A DNA stretch of 30,498 nt, from positions 1-30,498 of the forward strand of contig DATAYF010000152.1 of the NCBI GenBank assembly GCA_036272735.1. The letters run 5' to 3'. Shown here piece after piece: positions 16,368 through 24,867 of this stretch; positions within the stretch are counted from its first letter, which is position 1, and the number at the start of each line of letters is the position of its first letter. Source of the DNA: DATAYF01 sp036272735. Lineage in GTDB: Bacteria > Chloroflexota > Ktedonobacteria > Ktedonobacterales > Ktedonobacteraceae. Both the position numbers and the translations under genes were made by a program. Under the pieces are notes generated by a model that had not been told where the DNA came from, searched no databases, and saw only the letters and a program-made list of their open reading frames with translations.

Positions 16368-18890
16368 GTGAATGATAGAGATAGGTTTGATAAGTTCACA
16401 GAGCGCGCCAGGAAAGTCCTGAGCCTCGCTCAAGAGGAAGCCCAACGCTTCCAACACAACTATATAGGTACAGAGCACCTCCTGCTAGGGCTTGTCCGAG
16501 AGGGTGAAGGTGTTGCTGCAAAAGTATTAGCAAATCTCGGTGTCGAACTCAACAAAGTTCGTAGCGCCGTCGAATTTATTATTGGTCGTGGCGACCGCAT
16601 CGTTCTCGGAGAGATCGGGCTGACCCCACGTGCCAAAAAGGTGATCGAGCTAGCCGTCGATGAAGCTCGACGCCTGAATCATCACTATATCGGAACAGAA
16701 CATCTCTTGTTGGGCCTCGTGCGTGAGGGTGAAGGGATTGCAGCAGGCGTTCTGGAAAGCCTGGGTGTCAACCTGGAAAAAGTGCGGACACAAACCATTC
16801 AAGTGCTCAGCCAGTCTGGCGCACCACATGAACGCGATGCCAAGCACTCGAAAACCCCCACCATTGACCAGATGGGTATTGATCTGACAGCCGCTGCTCG
16901 CGCAGGTACACTCGATCCTGTCATCGGTCGTCATCAAGAGATCGAACGCGTTATCCAGATCCTCTCCCGCCGTAATAAAAACAACCCGGCCCTGATTGGT
17001 GAACCCGGCGTCGGTAAAACTGCTATTGTTGAAGGTCTCGCTCAGCGTCTCATCTCAGGCGAGGTGCCAGAAACACTAGTCGGCAAACGCTTGCTTACCC
17101 TCGACGTTGGTTCGTTGGTAGCAGGTACGAAATATCGCGGTGAGTTTGAGGAACGACTGAAAAAAATTATCGAGGAAATTCGCAATAGTCGTGACTGCAT
17201 CATCTTCATTGACGAGGTTCATACCCTCGTTGGCGCAGGCGCAGCCGAAGGTGCAGTCGATGCTGCGAATATCCTGAAGCCCGCGCTCTCGCGTGGTGAA
17301 CTCCAATGTATCGGCGCGACTACGCTCGACGAGTATCGCAAATACATTGAACGTGACGCCGCCCTTCAGCGCCGCTTCCAAGAAGTGATTGTCCGTGAGC
17401 CATCGGTCGAAGAAACTGTGGAAATCCTGAAGGGTATCCGCCAACGCTACGAGGATCACCATCGCTTGATTATTACCGATGATGCCCTCAAAGCTGCAAC
17501 CGACATGGCCAGTCGTTACATAACCGACCGCTTCATGCCCGACAAGGCTATCGACCTGATTGACGAGGCCGCCAGCCGCGTGCGCATGCAAAACTCGCTT
17601 GCTCCTCTCAACCTCAAAGAGGCCATGAAAGGTCTGGAGTCGGTGCTCCGTGAGAAGGAAGCCGCCATTCAGCAGCAAGAGTACGAGTTGGCTGCCGAAC
17701 TTCGTGATCGCGAGGTCAAACTGCGCGAACGCATTGCCAAACTTGAGTCGGGTTGGCAAAAAGAGCGCGGAACCGACAAACCAACCGTTGGCGAAGAAGA
17801 AATTGCTCAGATTGTCTCGATGTGGACCGGCATTCCTGTAATGCGTATCGCACAGGAAGAATCCCAGCGCTTGCTACAAATGGAGGATGCCCTTCACGCG
17901 CGCGTCATCGCGCAGAACGAGGCCATCGAAAAGATTTCTCGCGCGGTCCGCCGTGCTCGCGCAGGTTTGAAAGATCCCAAACGCCCAATTGGTTCCTTCA
18001 TCTTTATGGGTCCCACGGGTGTTGGTAAAACCGAGCTTGCTCGTGCACTTGCCGAATTCATGTTCGGGAGCGAAGAAGCCCTCATCAAAATTGACATGTC
18101 TGAGTTCATGGAGCGCCACGCGGCAGCCCGCCTGGTTGGTGCCCCTCCGGGATATGTTGGCTATGAAGAGGGTGGTCAGCTCACTGAGGCAGTACGCCGC
18201 AAATCCTATAGCGTGATCTTGCTCGACGAAATCGAAAAGGCTCACCCGGATGTCTTCAATATGCTGCTGCAAATTCTTGAAGACGGCAAATTGACGGATG
18301 CCAAAGGACGCGTGGTGGACTTCCGCAACACGGTAATTATCATGACCTCGAACGTCGGTGCGGCACTCTTGAATAAAGAAGCCTCCATTGGCTTCAGCCA
18401 GTCGAAAGATAAGGCGCGAGCCAATCAGGCCGATTACGAGGGCATGAAGAGCAAGGTGCTCGGTGAATTGAAGAATACCTTCAAACCCGAGTTTCTCAAC
18501 CGTATCGATGAGGTCATCGTCTTCCATTCACTGCGCATGGAGGAGATGTATTCCATCGTCGATCTGTTGCTCAACCGTGTACGTACACAGTTGACCGAGC
18601 AACAAATTGAACTGGTCGTTCCGCAACCCGCGAAAGACTTCCTGATCGAGAAGGGCTTCGATCCACAGTACGGCGCACGACCGTTACGCCGCACTATTCA
18701 ACGCATGGTCGAAGATCCGCTGGCAGAAGGCTTGCTCCAGGGCAAGTTCCACCCCGGCGACCTGGTAGAAGCGATGGTCGAAAACAACGAGCTTGTCTTG
18801 CAGCTTCGTAGTCGTATCGAGCAACTACCGGCTCCCGCAGCTCCCGAAGCTGCACTCTCAGCAGGTGAAAGCAGCGGTAGCGAATCATAG
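16368..18890 (+). CDS. clpC: ClpC-type AAA+ unfoldase
   Basis: This 840-residue Hsp100 ATPase unfolds substrates for ClpP. The N domain has two Clp-N repeats (YIGTEHLLLGLVREGEGVA and a near copy). D1 has Walker A GEPGVGKT at 211-218 and Walker B IIFIDEVHTL. A UVR-like coiled segment (LREKEAAIQQQEYELAAELR) marks ClpC rather than ClpA. D2 has Walker A GPTGVGKT at 548-555 and Walker B VILLDEIEKAH. The ClpP-docking loop I-G-F is at 674-676. The GTG start has AGGGGGGTGA upstream. The usual Gram-positive partners ctsR, mcsA and mcsB are not upstream; rpsA is. A strong terminator ends the transcript, so radA is separate. Confidence 0.95.
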   Translation: MNDRDRFDKFTERARKVLSLAQEEAQRFQHNYIGTEHLLLGLVREGEGVAAKVLANLGVELNKVRSAVEFIIGRGDRIVLGEIGLTPRAKKVIELAVDEARRLNHHYIGTEHLLLGLVREGEGIAAGVLESLGVNLEKVRTQTIQVLSQSGAPHERDAKHSKTPTIDQMGIDLTAAARAGTLDPVIGRHQEIERVIQILSRRNKNNPALIGEPGVGKTAIVEGLAQRLISGEVPETLVGKRLLTLDVGSLVAGTKYRGEFEERLKKIIEEIRNSRDCIIFIDEVHTLVGAGAAEGAVDAANILKPALSRGELQCIGATTLDEYRKYIERDAALQRRFQEVIVREPSVEETVEILKGIRQRYEDHHRLIITDDALKAATDMASRYITDRFMPDKAIDLIDEAASRVRMQNSLAPLNLKEAMKGLESVLREKEAAIQQQEYELAAELRDREVKLRERIAKLESGWQKERGTDKPTVGEEEIAQIVSMWTGIPVMRIAQEESQRLLQMEDALHARVIAQNEAIEKISRAVRRARAGLKDPKRPIGSFIFMGPTGVGKTELARALAEFMFGSEEALIKIDMSEFMERHAAARLVGAPPGYVGYEEGGQLTEAVRRKSYSVILLDEIEKAHPDVFNMLLQILEDGKLTDAKGRVVDFRNTVIIMTSNVGAALLNKEASIGFSQSKDKARANQADYEGMKSKVLGELKNTFKPEFLNRIDEVIVFHSLRMEEMYSIVDLLLNRVRTQLTEQQIELVVPQPAKDFLIEKGFDPQYGARPLRRTIQRMVEDPLAEGLLQGKFHPGDLVEAMVENNELVLQLRSRIEQLPAPAAPEAALSAGESSGSES

Positions 18891-18898
18891 AGAACAGG

Positions 18899-18929
18899 AA
18901 GAGGGCGTGAGCATTCACGCCCTCTTTTT
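18899..18929 (+). terminator. Intrinsic terminator of clpC
   Basis: GAGGGCGTGA (18901-18910), loop GCAT, TCACGCCCTC (18915-18924), then TTTTT. Two further A-T pairs extend the stem to 12 bp. It lies 8 bases after the clpC stop and is the one textbook rho-independent terminator in the window. Confidence 0.92.
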
Positions 18930-19052
18930 CGTTTTCCACGCATCCATCACCCAATACCCATTTACTACGCAACAAACATTCTTTGTATCATTGCTATTTG
19001 TAACATCAACTCCAAACTATCCATTTCTTCTTAGGCAGGTTACACATCGTTC

Positions 19053-20465
19053 ATGGCAAAACTACGCACAAAATACATCTGTCAGCAATGCGGTGGTGAA
19101 CAGAGCAAGTGGTTGGGGAAATGCCCAGATTGCGGAGCATGGAACACATTCGAAGAGGTAGCCGATGTTCCACAAAGCGCTGCCCAGCAGCGCCGCCAGA
19201 ACGTGGTCGGCTCATCGCCCACCGCTCAAGGCACGCAAACGCCCATCGTACTCCCCCAGGTTCAGCCACTCACACAGGAACGCATCTCCGTTGGTTATAC
19301 AGAGATGGATCGCGTGCTTGGCGGCGGGCTAGTTGCAGGTTCGCTGATCTTGATCGGAGGCGAGCCGGGCATCGGCAAGTCCACGCTGCTCTTACAAGTA
19401 TCCGGGGCCATCGCCCAGAGTACCGGACCCGTGCTCTATGTCTCTGGCGAAGAATCAATTACCCAGGTTAAAATGCGCGCCGAACGCCTGAGCATCGCGG
19501 GTGAGCGCCTGTACCTGCTGGCCGCGATCGATCTCGACGTGATTACTGAAGCCGTTCATCGACTCAAACCAGCACTGGTCATCGTTGATTCTATTCAAAC
19601 CGTGATGGCCAGCCACTTAACCGCCGCGCCCGGCAGCATCAGCCAGGTCAGAGAATGCACGCTCCTGCTCATGCAACTGGCTAAAGGCACCCATGTACCG
19701 ATTTTTATCATTGGACACGTTACAAAAGAAGGAACGGTCGCGGGACCGAGAGCGCTGGAACATATTGCCGACGCGGTACTCTATCTCGAAGGTGAACGCT
19801 ACCACACCTATCGCCTGTTGCGGGGCGTGAAAAACCGCTTTGGGGCCACGCATGAAGTGGGAGTCTTTGAAATGCAGGGAGAAGGGTTAATCGAAGTGCT
19901 CAATCCTTCGGCCATCTTCCTTTCTGACCGCGCTACCAATGCCAATGGCTCGGCGGTGGTGGTCAGCATGGAAGGCACACGCCCACTTCTGGTAGAAGTC
20001 CAGGCCCTGGTCACACCGAGTAACTTCGGCAATGCACGGTATACTACCAACGGTATCGATCACAATCGCCTGCTAATGCTGCTCGCGGTCCTCACCAAAC
20101 GGGTCGGTTTAGCCGTGGGCAACCACGATGTCTATGCCAACGTGATTGGTGGCTTCTCGCTTGAAGAACCAGCCATCGATCTCGGTGTCGCCGCCGCCAT
20201 CGCCTCTAGCTATCGCGAAAAGCTGATACCGGTAGACATGACCTTAATCGGTGAGGTAGGGCTCTCAGGAGAATTACGAGCGGTAAGTCGCTTGCCTTTG
20301 CGTGTGCGCGAAGCAGCCAAACTCGGCTTCAAACGCTGTATTATCCCAGGTGCAGGACGCGGCGAACGCATCCGTGCCGAACTTGAGGAAGGAGGCTTAC
20401 CCCAGGATTTTAAAGTGATCACCGCCAGTTCACTTGCCGTTGCCCTGGAAATTGCACTACACTAG
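19053..20465 (+). CDS. radA: DNA repair protein RadA (Sms)
   Basis: This 470-residue RecA-like ATPase drives branch migration in recombination. The N-terminal zinc finger has C10, C13, C24 and C27 (CQQC...CPDC). Walker A GEPGIGKS is at 103-110. The RadA signature KNRFG is at 260-264. The C-terminal Lon-protease-like domain contains ANVIGGFSLEEPAIDLGVAA and ends the protein. Length is typical (~455-470). The ATG at 19053 has only a weak site (CAGG, 13 bases upstream). It follows the clpC terminator by ~120 bases and precedes the YacL-like gene, but disA, which normally lies between them, is absent. Confidence 0.95.
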   Translation: MAKLRTKYICQQCGGEQSKWLGKCPDCGAWNTFEEVADVPQSAAQQRRQNVVGSSPTAQGTQTPIVLPQVQPLTQERISVGYTEMDRVLGGGLVAGSLILIGGEPGIGKSTLLLQVSGAIAQSTGPVLYVSGEESITQVKMRAERLSIAGERLYLLAAIDLDVITEAVHRLKPALVIVDSIQTVMASHLTAAPGSISQVRECTLLLMQLAKGTHVPIFIIGHVTKEGTVAGPRALEHIADAVLYLEGERYHTYRLLRGVKNRFGATHEVGVFEMQGEGLIEVLNPSAIFLSDRATNANGSAVVVSMEGTRPLLVEVQALVTPSNFGNARYTTNGIDHNRLLMLLAVLTKRVGLAVGNHDVYANVIGGFSLEEPAIDLGVAAAIASSYREKLIPVDMTLIGEVGLSGELRAVSRLPLRVREAAKLGFKRCIIPGAGRGERIRAELEEGGLPQDFKVITASSLAVALEIALH

Positions 20466-20940
20466 TAATAGAGAATACGTGTATGGGTTCTGGCCACAAT
20501 TGCTCTGTTTTTCTATAAAGGGCCGCGTGATGCTTGAATGAGCGCGCCGCAGCACTCTAGAACAAGCACGACTATTGATTCTTACGTAAGAAAGGTGTAT
20601 ACTGCATATTCGACACCCTATTGTGACGCGGCTGCAAAATTTATGCACCTGGCATATACTAGGAGAAGAGACAGCACTTCACTAGCGTTCATTTACAGAA
20701 GGAGTTACTGTGTAACCCGTTTTGCTATGTGGGCAAAGCAACTGGATACTCGCAATATGTTTTTGTGAAAAATCGACCACTCATTGGGCACGTAGGTAAC
20801 ATGCAGGCAAGGCGACAAAACTTTTGCACTTATCATTATTGTTCCGTTATTATCACCGTCCTTGCTCACATACTATCCATAGCACACGCTCCCTTTGAGC
20901 ACTCAGCACAATCTTGTGCACTGCGTTGGAGGATGCAGGG
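20466..20940 (+). other. Intergenic region radA-yacL with a promoter and a possible operator
   Basis: These 475 bases contain no convincing gene; short frames here lack ribosome sites. A good promoter is at 20575-20603. A 14-bp perfect palindrome (20579-20592) overlaps its -35 and spacer. The transcript would have a ~330-base leader before the YacL-like ATG. The place where disA sits in the related Firmicutes cluster is occupied by this non-coding stretch, and no disA remnant is recognisable. Confidence 0.5.
20575..20603 (+). promoter_or_regulatory. Promoter upstream of the yacL-like gene, with operator-like palindrome
   Basis: TTGATT (20575-20580), 17-base spacer, TATACT (20598-20603). TTCTTACGTAAGAA at 20579-20592 is a perfect 14-bp palindrome covering the end of the -35 and most of the spacer. 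A dimeric regulator bound there would block RNA polymerase. The regulator is unknown. Confidence 0.6.
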
Positions 20941-22083
20941 ATGTTTAGGAACACTATTACCCGCATCGTTGGGTCACTCGTCGCCATTGGCATCGTCATC
21001 AGCTATGTCTTTGTTCATCGGGGAAGGCAACCATCCACCCCTATTGAATGGATCATAGCCATAGCTGTTGTCTGTGCAGTGATTGCTTTTATTATCACTC
21101 CTTACATTACAGTCATACCTTACCTTTGGATACGTGACAAAATTCGTAAAGCAGCGGCCAGTGATCTTATAGCAGCCGGTGTCGGCTTGATCATCGGGCT
21201 GATTATTTCAGCACTTCTGGCTATTCCACTGGCGTACTTACCCGATCTTGTAGGCCGTCTCCTGCCGTTTGTCGCAGCAGTCATCTTTAGTTACCTAGGT
21301 ATCACCACCGCCGTTGTGCGTAAAAGCGATATCGCGCACCTCTTTCAGAACGCAATGATACGGCGCCGTGAGCGCGACGAGGATCGCGAACGCAACAAAG
21401 AGCACGAGAAAGAGAACGCGTCCGCGAACGAAACCATTGCCAACCAGATCCTGCTCGATACCAGCACAATCATCGATGGGCGCATCGCAGATATCAGCCA
21501 GACAGGCTTTATCAATGGTACCCTGGTGGTTCCGCGCTTCATCTTGCATGAACTACAACGTATCGCCGATTCCGCCGACGCAATGCGTCGCAATCGCGGT
21601 CGCCGTGGCCTGGAAATCCTCAATCGTCTGCAAAAAGATGCGACGGTCCCCATCGCCATTATCGATGCAGACATTGAAGGGATCGCCGACGTGGATGGGA
21701 AACTGGTAAAAATGGCCCGCAATGTGCATTGTCCTATCATTACCAACGACTTTAATCTCAATCGTGTGGCCGAATTGCAAGGCGTGAAGGTGCTCAACAT
21801 CAACGAGCTTGCCAACGCCATCAAGCCCGTGCTCTTGCCAGGTGAAGATATTCACATCAAGGTTATGCAGGATGGCAAAGAATTGGGACAGGGCGTTGGC
21901 TACCTGGATGATGGTACAATGATTGTCGTCGAAAATGGGCGTCAGTTCATGGGTATGACGGTTGAGGTCACGGTTACCCGCGTGCTACAAACGGTGGCCG
22001 GGCGCATGATTTTTGCTCACCCCAAACAAAACGCCACTATAGCACCTGCACCCCAATCGCCTGCCAAACAGCGACCAGCATAA
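20941..22083 (+). CDS. YacL-like integral membrane PIN/TRAM-domain protein
   Basis: This 380-residue protein has about four hydrophobic segments in the first ~120 residues. A charged linker follows (RRRERDEDRERNKEHEKEN), then a PIN nuclease-like domain with LLDTSTIIDGRI, FILHELQRIADS and IITNDFNLNRVA carrying the acidic residues. A TRAM domain ends it (LLPGEDIHIKVMQDGKELGQ). The family is the YacL group that sits beside ispD/ispF in Firmicutes and relatives. Its function is not settled (possibly RNA-directed). ATG 20941 has GGAGG eight bases upstream and so is preferred to an in-frame upstream start at 20914. Confidence 0.9.
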   Translation: MFRNTITRIVGSLVAIGIVISYVFVHRGRQPSTPIEWIIAIAVVCAVIAFIITPYITVIPYLWIRDKIRKAAASDLIAAGVGLIIGLIISALLAIPLAYLPDLVGRLLPFVAAVIFSYLGITTAVVRKSDIAHLFQNAMIRRRERDEDRERNKEHEKENASANETIANQILLDTSTIIDGRIADISQTGFINGTLVVPRFILHELQRIADSADAMRRNRGRRGLEILNRLQKDATVPIAIIDADIEGIADVDGKLVKMARNVHCPIITNDFNLNRVAELQGVKVLNINELANAIKPVLLPGEDIHIKVMQDGKELGQGVGYLDDGTMIVVENGRQFMGMTVEVTVTRVLQTVAGRMIFAHPKQNATIAPAPQSPAKQRPA

Positions 22084-22088
22084 GGGCT

Positions 22089-22235
22089 GAGAGGGGGGCC
22101 AGCTCCCACTCTACATCAAGGAGAGCTAGAGGCCAGCTCTAACTCTCCTTGATGACGATAACATGTGATAAGCAGGAGAAGCAGAGCTAGCCTCTGCCTC
22201 TCCTGCATTGTAGAGTGGGAGCTGGCCTCCCTCTC
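22089..22235. repeat. 147-bp nested inverted repeat (three-way junction) between yacL and ispD
   Basis: The outer arms 22089-22115 and 22209-22235 pair over 27 bp with a single G/T position. Inside are two independent hairpins: ATCAAGGAGAG at 22115-22125 with 22143-22153, with an inner AGAGCT/AGCTCT at 22122-22127 and 22135-22140, and a 15-base arm pair at 22172-22186 and 22192-22206 with one mismatch. Together they would fold as a three-armed structure. It starts six bases after the YacL-like stop. It could be a miniature inverted-repeat element or a structured RNA region. Confidence 0.85.
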
Positions 22236-22331
22236 TAGAATTCGGGATAACTCCCAAATTCGGGGTGCCTTTCATTTTTACTACCCAGAAAGGGATTGTG
22301 GGCCTAAGCACACGCCCCCATTTTGAATACC

Positions 22332-23024
22332 ATGCAAGAAACATCAGCCGTTGTCATTGTAGCAGCAGGTGCCAGCCGCCGCATGCAAGGACGCGACAAA
22401 CTCTGGCTCCCCCTAAACGGGCGCATCATCCTGGCGCGCAGCGTAGACGTTTTTCAAAACTCACCCTTGGTCGATACCATCGTGATCGTCACCAGCGCCG
22501 AACGGGTGGAAGACACGAAAATGCTCAGCCAGCACGAAGCCTGGTCGAAGGTCGCGTCAGTTGTCGCTGGCGGCACACGTAGACAAGATTCCGTCTGCAT
22601 TGGGCTAGATACCCTTGCCGAACTTGGCTGCCCTGCCCGTTGGGTGATGATTCACGATGCAGCTCGCCCCCTGGTTACCCACGAGATCCTCGCAGCCGGT
22701 CTCGAAGCTGCTATCGAACACCAGGCCGCCATTGCAGCCGTGCCCGTCAAAGATACCATCAAACATGTCACCGATAGCGTCATCGATGCGACTCCCGACC
22801 GTTCAAGCCTGTGGGCCGTGCAAACTCCCCAGGTTTTCGCCTTTCCACTCATCCACCATGCCCATCATAGCGCACTCGCCCAGGATAACATGACCGATGA
22901 TGCAACCCTGCTCGAACGCCTGGGACACCCCGTCGTGATCTTCCCCGGCTCCTACATCAATATGAAGATCACCACTGTAGAAGATGTGATCATTGCCGAA
23001 GCACTCGTGCGAGGTCAGGCTTAA
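22332..23024 (+). CDS. ispD: 2-C-methyl-D-erythritol 4-phosphate cytidylyltransferase
   Basis: This 230-residue enzyme makes CDP-methylerythritol in the non-mevalonate isoprenoid pathway. Seen: VAAGASRRMQGRDKLWLPL (CTP-binding loop), GGTRRQDSV, IHDAARPLV, PVKDTIK, QTPQVF, DDATLLERLG and KITTVEDVIIAE. Length is normal (225-235). The ATG at 22332 has no visible Shine-Dalgarno sequence. The TTG at 22323 is in frame but no better. The stop overlaps the ispF ATG by one base (TAATG), so the two genes are translationally coupled. Confidence 0.95.
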   Translation: MQETSAVVIVAAGASRRMQGRDKLWLPLNGRIILARSVDVFQNSPLVDTIVIVTSAERVEDTKMLSQHEAWSKVASVVAGGTRRQDSVCIGLDTLAELGCPARWVMIHDAARPLVTHEILAAGLEAAIEHQAAIAAVPVKDTIKHVTDSVIDATPDRSSLWAVQTPQVFAFPLIHHAHHSALAQDNMTDDATLLERLGHPVVIFPGSYINMKITTVEDVIIAEALVRGQA

Positions 23025-23533
23025 TGACAATACGTATAGGTAATGGTTTCGATGCCCACGCGTTTGCTCAAGGTCGCCCATTGGTGTTGGGAGGCGTCAC
23101 TATTCCCCATGACCACGGCCTCGTTGGTCACTCTGACGCAGACGCGGTCATCCACGCGGTCGTTAATGCACTGCTTGGTGCCGCCGCGCTGGGCGATATC
23201 GGCACCCACTTCCCATCGAGCGATGCGCGCTGGAAAGACCAACCAAGTACGGTCTTTCTGGACTACACCTACAATCTGCTGCACCAGCACCAGTGGAGCA
23301 TCAGCAATATCGATACCATGATCATCGCGCAAAGCCCACGTATGGGTCCACACATACCAGCAATGCGCGCGCACCTGGCAGCACACCTTTTCCTGTCCAT
23401 CGATCAGGTCAGCGTGAAAGCAGCCACTACCGATGGCCTGGGCTTTCCCGGTCGCAAAGAAGGCATCGCTTGCTATGCCGTAGCCCTGATCGAGCGCCAG
23501 GATAACGTCTCGCGCTGTAGCCCAAAGGGTTGA
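23024..23533 (+). CDS. ispF: 2-C-methyl-D-erythritol 2,4-cyclodiphosphate synthase
   Basis: This 169-residue enzyme cyclises CDP-methylerythritol-2-phosphate with release of CMP. The zinc site D10-x-H12 (GFDAHAF) and H44 (AVIHAVVNALLG) are present, together with GHSDADA and GAAALGDIGTHFP. Many family members have Asp where this one has Asn47 (HAVVN). The family usually ends at about 157-160 residues; here an extra ~10-residue tail (QDNVSRCSPKG) follows. The final 61 bases overlap the 3' end of the convergent FAD oxidoreductase gene, and the tail is coded mostly by that overlap. It is coupled to ispD by the TAATG junction. Confidence 0.95.
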   Translation: MTIRIGNGFDAHAFAQGRPLVLGGVTIPHDHGLVGHSDADAVIHAVVNALLGAAALGDIGTHFPSSDARWKDQPSTVFLDYTYNLLHQHQWSISNIDTMIIAQSPRMGPHIPAMRAHLAAHLFLSIDQVSVKAATTDGLGFPGRKEGIACYAVALIERQDNVSRCSPKG

Positions 23534-24744
23534 AGCGCAACCGGCTGCTCACCCTTGCGTACCGCCTCAGCCAGTAATTGACCAAATCGCATACCAAAGG
23601 GCATACCGTGTCCGCAAAACCCACCCATAAACCAGGCGCGCTCGATTCCTGGCACGTGATCGACTATAGGAAGGTAGTCGCGTGTAAACGCCATCAACCC
23701 GGCCCAGCGCTGCGCTACGATGAGATTACTCAATGATGGGAAGAGACGCGGCAGTACCTGTTCGATGGCGGCTTGTACATTTTCGTCTGGCTGCATATTG
23801 CGCACGCCCACGTCCTGGTCAGCAGCCACTTCACGGCACCCACCCAGCACAATCGTGCCATCCAACGCTTGCTGCCAGTATTCGCCAGTTGCTGTGACGT
23901 CAGCGCCTATACCCATTTTGAACACGGGCACACTCGGCTGATAGGCCAGGACTTGACCACGTACCGGCACAATATATTCAGCCAATGCAGGCACAAGCTC
24001 ACCGGTCCAGGCATTCAAGGCCACAACGACCGCCCCCGCCTGCACGACCCCTCGCGTCGTTTCAATCCGTACCCCATCACCATTGGAGCGCAGTTTCAGC
24101 ACCTTAGCAATATGCATGCTCGCACCGCGACGCTGCGCGGCCCTCGCCAGTTCTTGCACAAGGTGCGCTGAATGCACCAGACCCTGCTCTGGGATGTAGA
24201 CTCCACCCGCGATCTCTGACCCTATAGGAGTGTCGATCATTGCCTGTACCTGCTGCCGATCCAGCAGTTCCGCGCGAAAACCATCAGCTTGTAGCGCCTT
24301 TACGTCGAGTGTTCGCGCCGCCAATTGCACCTCATTCAAAGCAAGGTTGAGGTTCCCAGGCTCGCGATAATCACACGACAACGCTTCTTCAGCCAGCACC
24401 TGACGTAGCAACTGGCGATTTTCAATGGTAATTTTACTGATGGCCAGCGCCGTCTCATGTCCCAGGCGCGCAATCACTGCTGTATACGACTCAGCGGTTC
24501 CTGACATGACAAAGCCACCATTACGACCGGTCGCTCCATAAGCCAGCGACGTGCGCTCTAGCAGGGCTACAGAGACACCTGCACATGCCAACCAGTAGGC
24601 GGTAGCGGTGCCAAAGAATCCGCCACCAATCACCACGGTATCAACGCTTGTAGGGAGATCTTCGCTGAAAACCATCGGTGCAGAGCCACGCTGCCAGTAC
24701 GAACCAGGCTCGTGAGCGCGTTGAAGCCCTTCATGACGTTGCAT
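23473..24744 (-). CDS. FAD-dependent oxidoreductase of the DAO family (glycine/D-amino acid oxidase-like, PuuB-like)
   Basis: This 423-residue flavoprotein has the dinucleotide motif GGGFFG at 40-45 with VALLER at the end of beta-2. Downstream are ATGRNGGFV, PVRGQVLAYQP and the C-terminal RAWFMGGFCGHGMPFGMRFG, the FAD-contacting end of DAO enzymes. The N terminus (SYWQRG) resembles gamma-glutamylputrescine oxidases. The substrate cannot be told; an amine or amino acid is likely. The ATG at 24744 is preceded by AGGAG 12 bases upstream. A GTG at 24756 lies in frame but directly abuts the same AGGAG. Its 3' end overlaps ispF by 61 bases. Confidence 0.85.
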   Translation of the reverse strand: MQRHEGLQRAHEPGSYWQRGSAPMVFSEDLPTSVDTVVIGGGFFGTATAYWLACAGVSVALLERTSLAYGATGRNGGFVMSGTAESYTAVIARLGHETALAISKITIENRQLLRQVLAEEALSCDYREPGNLNLALNEVQLAARTLDVKALQADGFRAELLDRQQVQAMIDTPIGSEIAGGVYIPEQGLVHSAHLVQELARAAQRRGASMHIAKVLKLRSNGDGVRIETTRGVVQAGAVVVALNAWTGELVPALAEYIVPVRGQVLAYQPSVPVFKMGIGADVTATGEYWQQALDGTIVLGGCREVAADQDVGVRNMQPDENVQAAIEQVLPRLFPSLSNLIVAQRWAGLMAFTRDYLPIVDHVPGIERAWFMGGFCGHGMPFGMRFGQLLAEAVRKGEQPVALQPFGLQRETLSWRSIRATA

Positions 24745-24816
24745 AAAATAGTACACTCCTCAGATATATTGTATGCTGCCAATGTACAACATTTCTGAAG
24801 GTGGTGACATTCAGGA

Positions 24817-24822
24817 TATAAT
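24817..24822 (+). promoter_or_regulatory. -10 element of the TPR gene
   Basis: A perfect TATAAT with a weak TCTGAA 17 bases upstream (24794-24799). The predicted start is near 24829, ~39 bases before the TPR protein ATG. Confidence 0.45.
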
Positions 24823-24867
24823 AAGAAGAATGAGCAAATTGAGAAAGGAATTGAAGAGGGAACAAGG

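Noticed and set aside
17076..17759. 227-codon minus-strand frame inside clpC (also 17874-18527)
   Set aside because: Both are antisense shadows of the conserved ClpC domains, with no ribosome site.
20538..20768. 76-codon frame between radA and the YacL-like gene
   Set aside because: It has no ribosome site and spans the promoter. No family features are seen, and it does not resemble disA.
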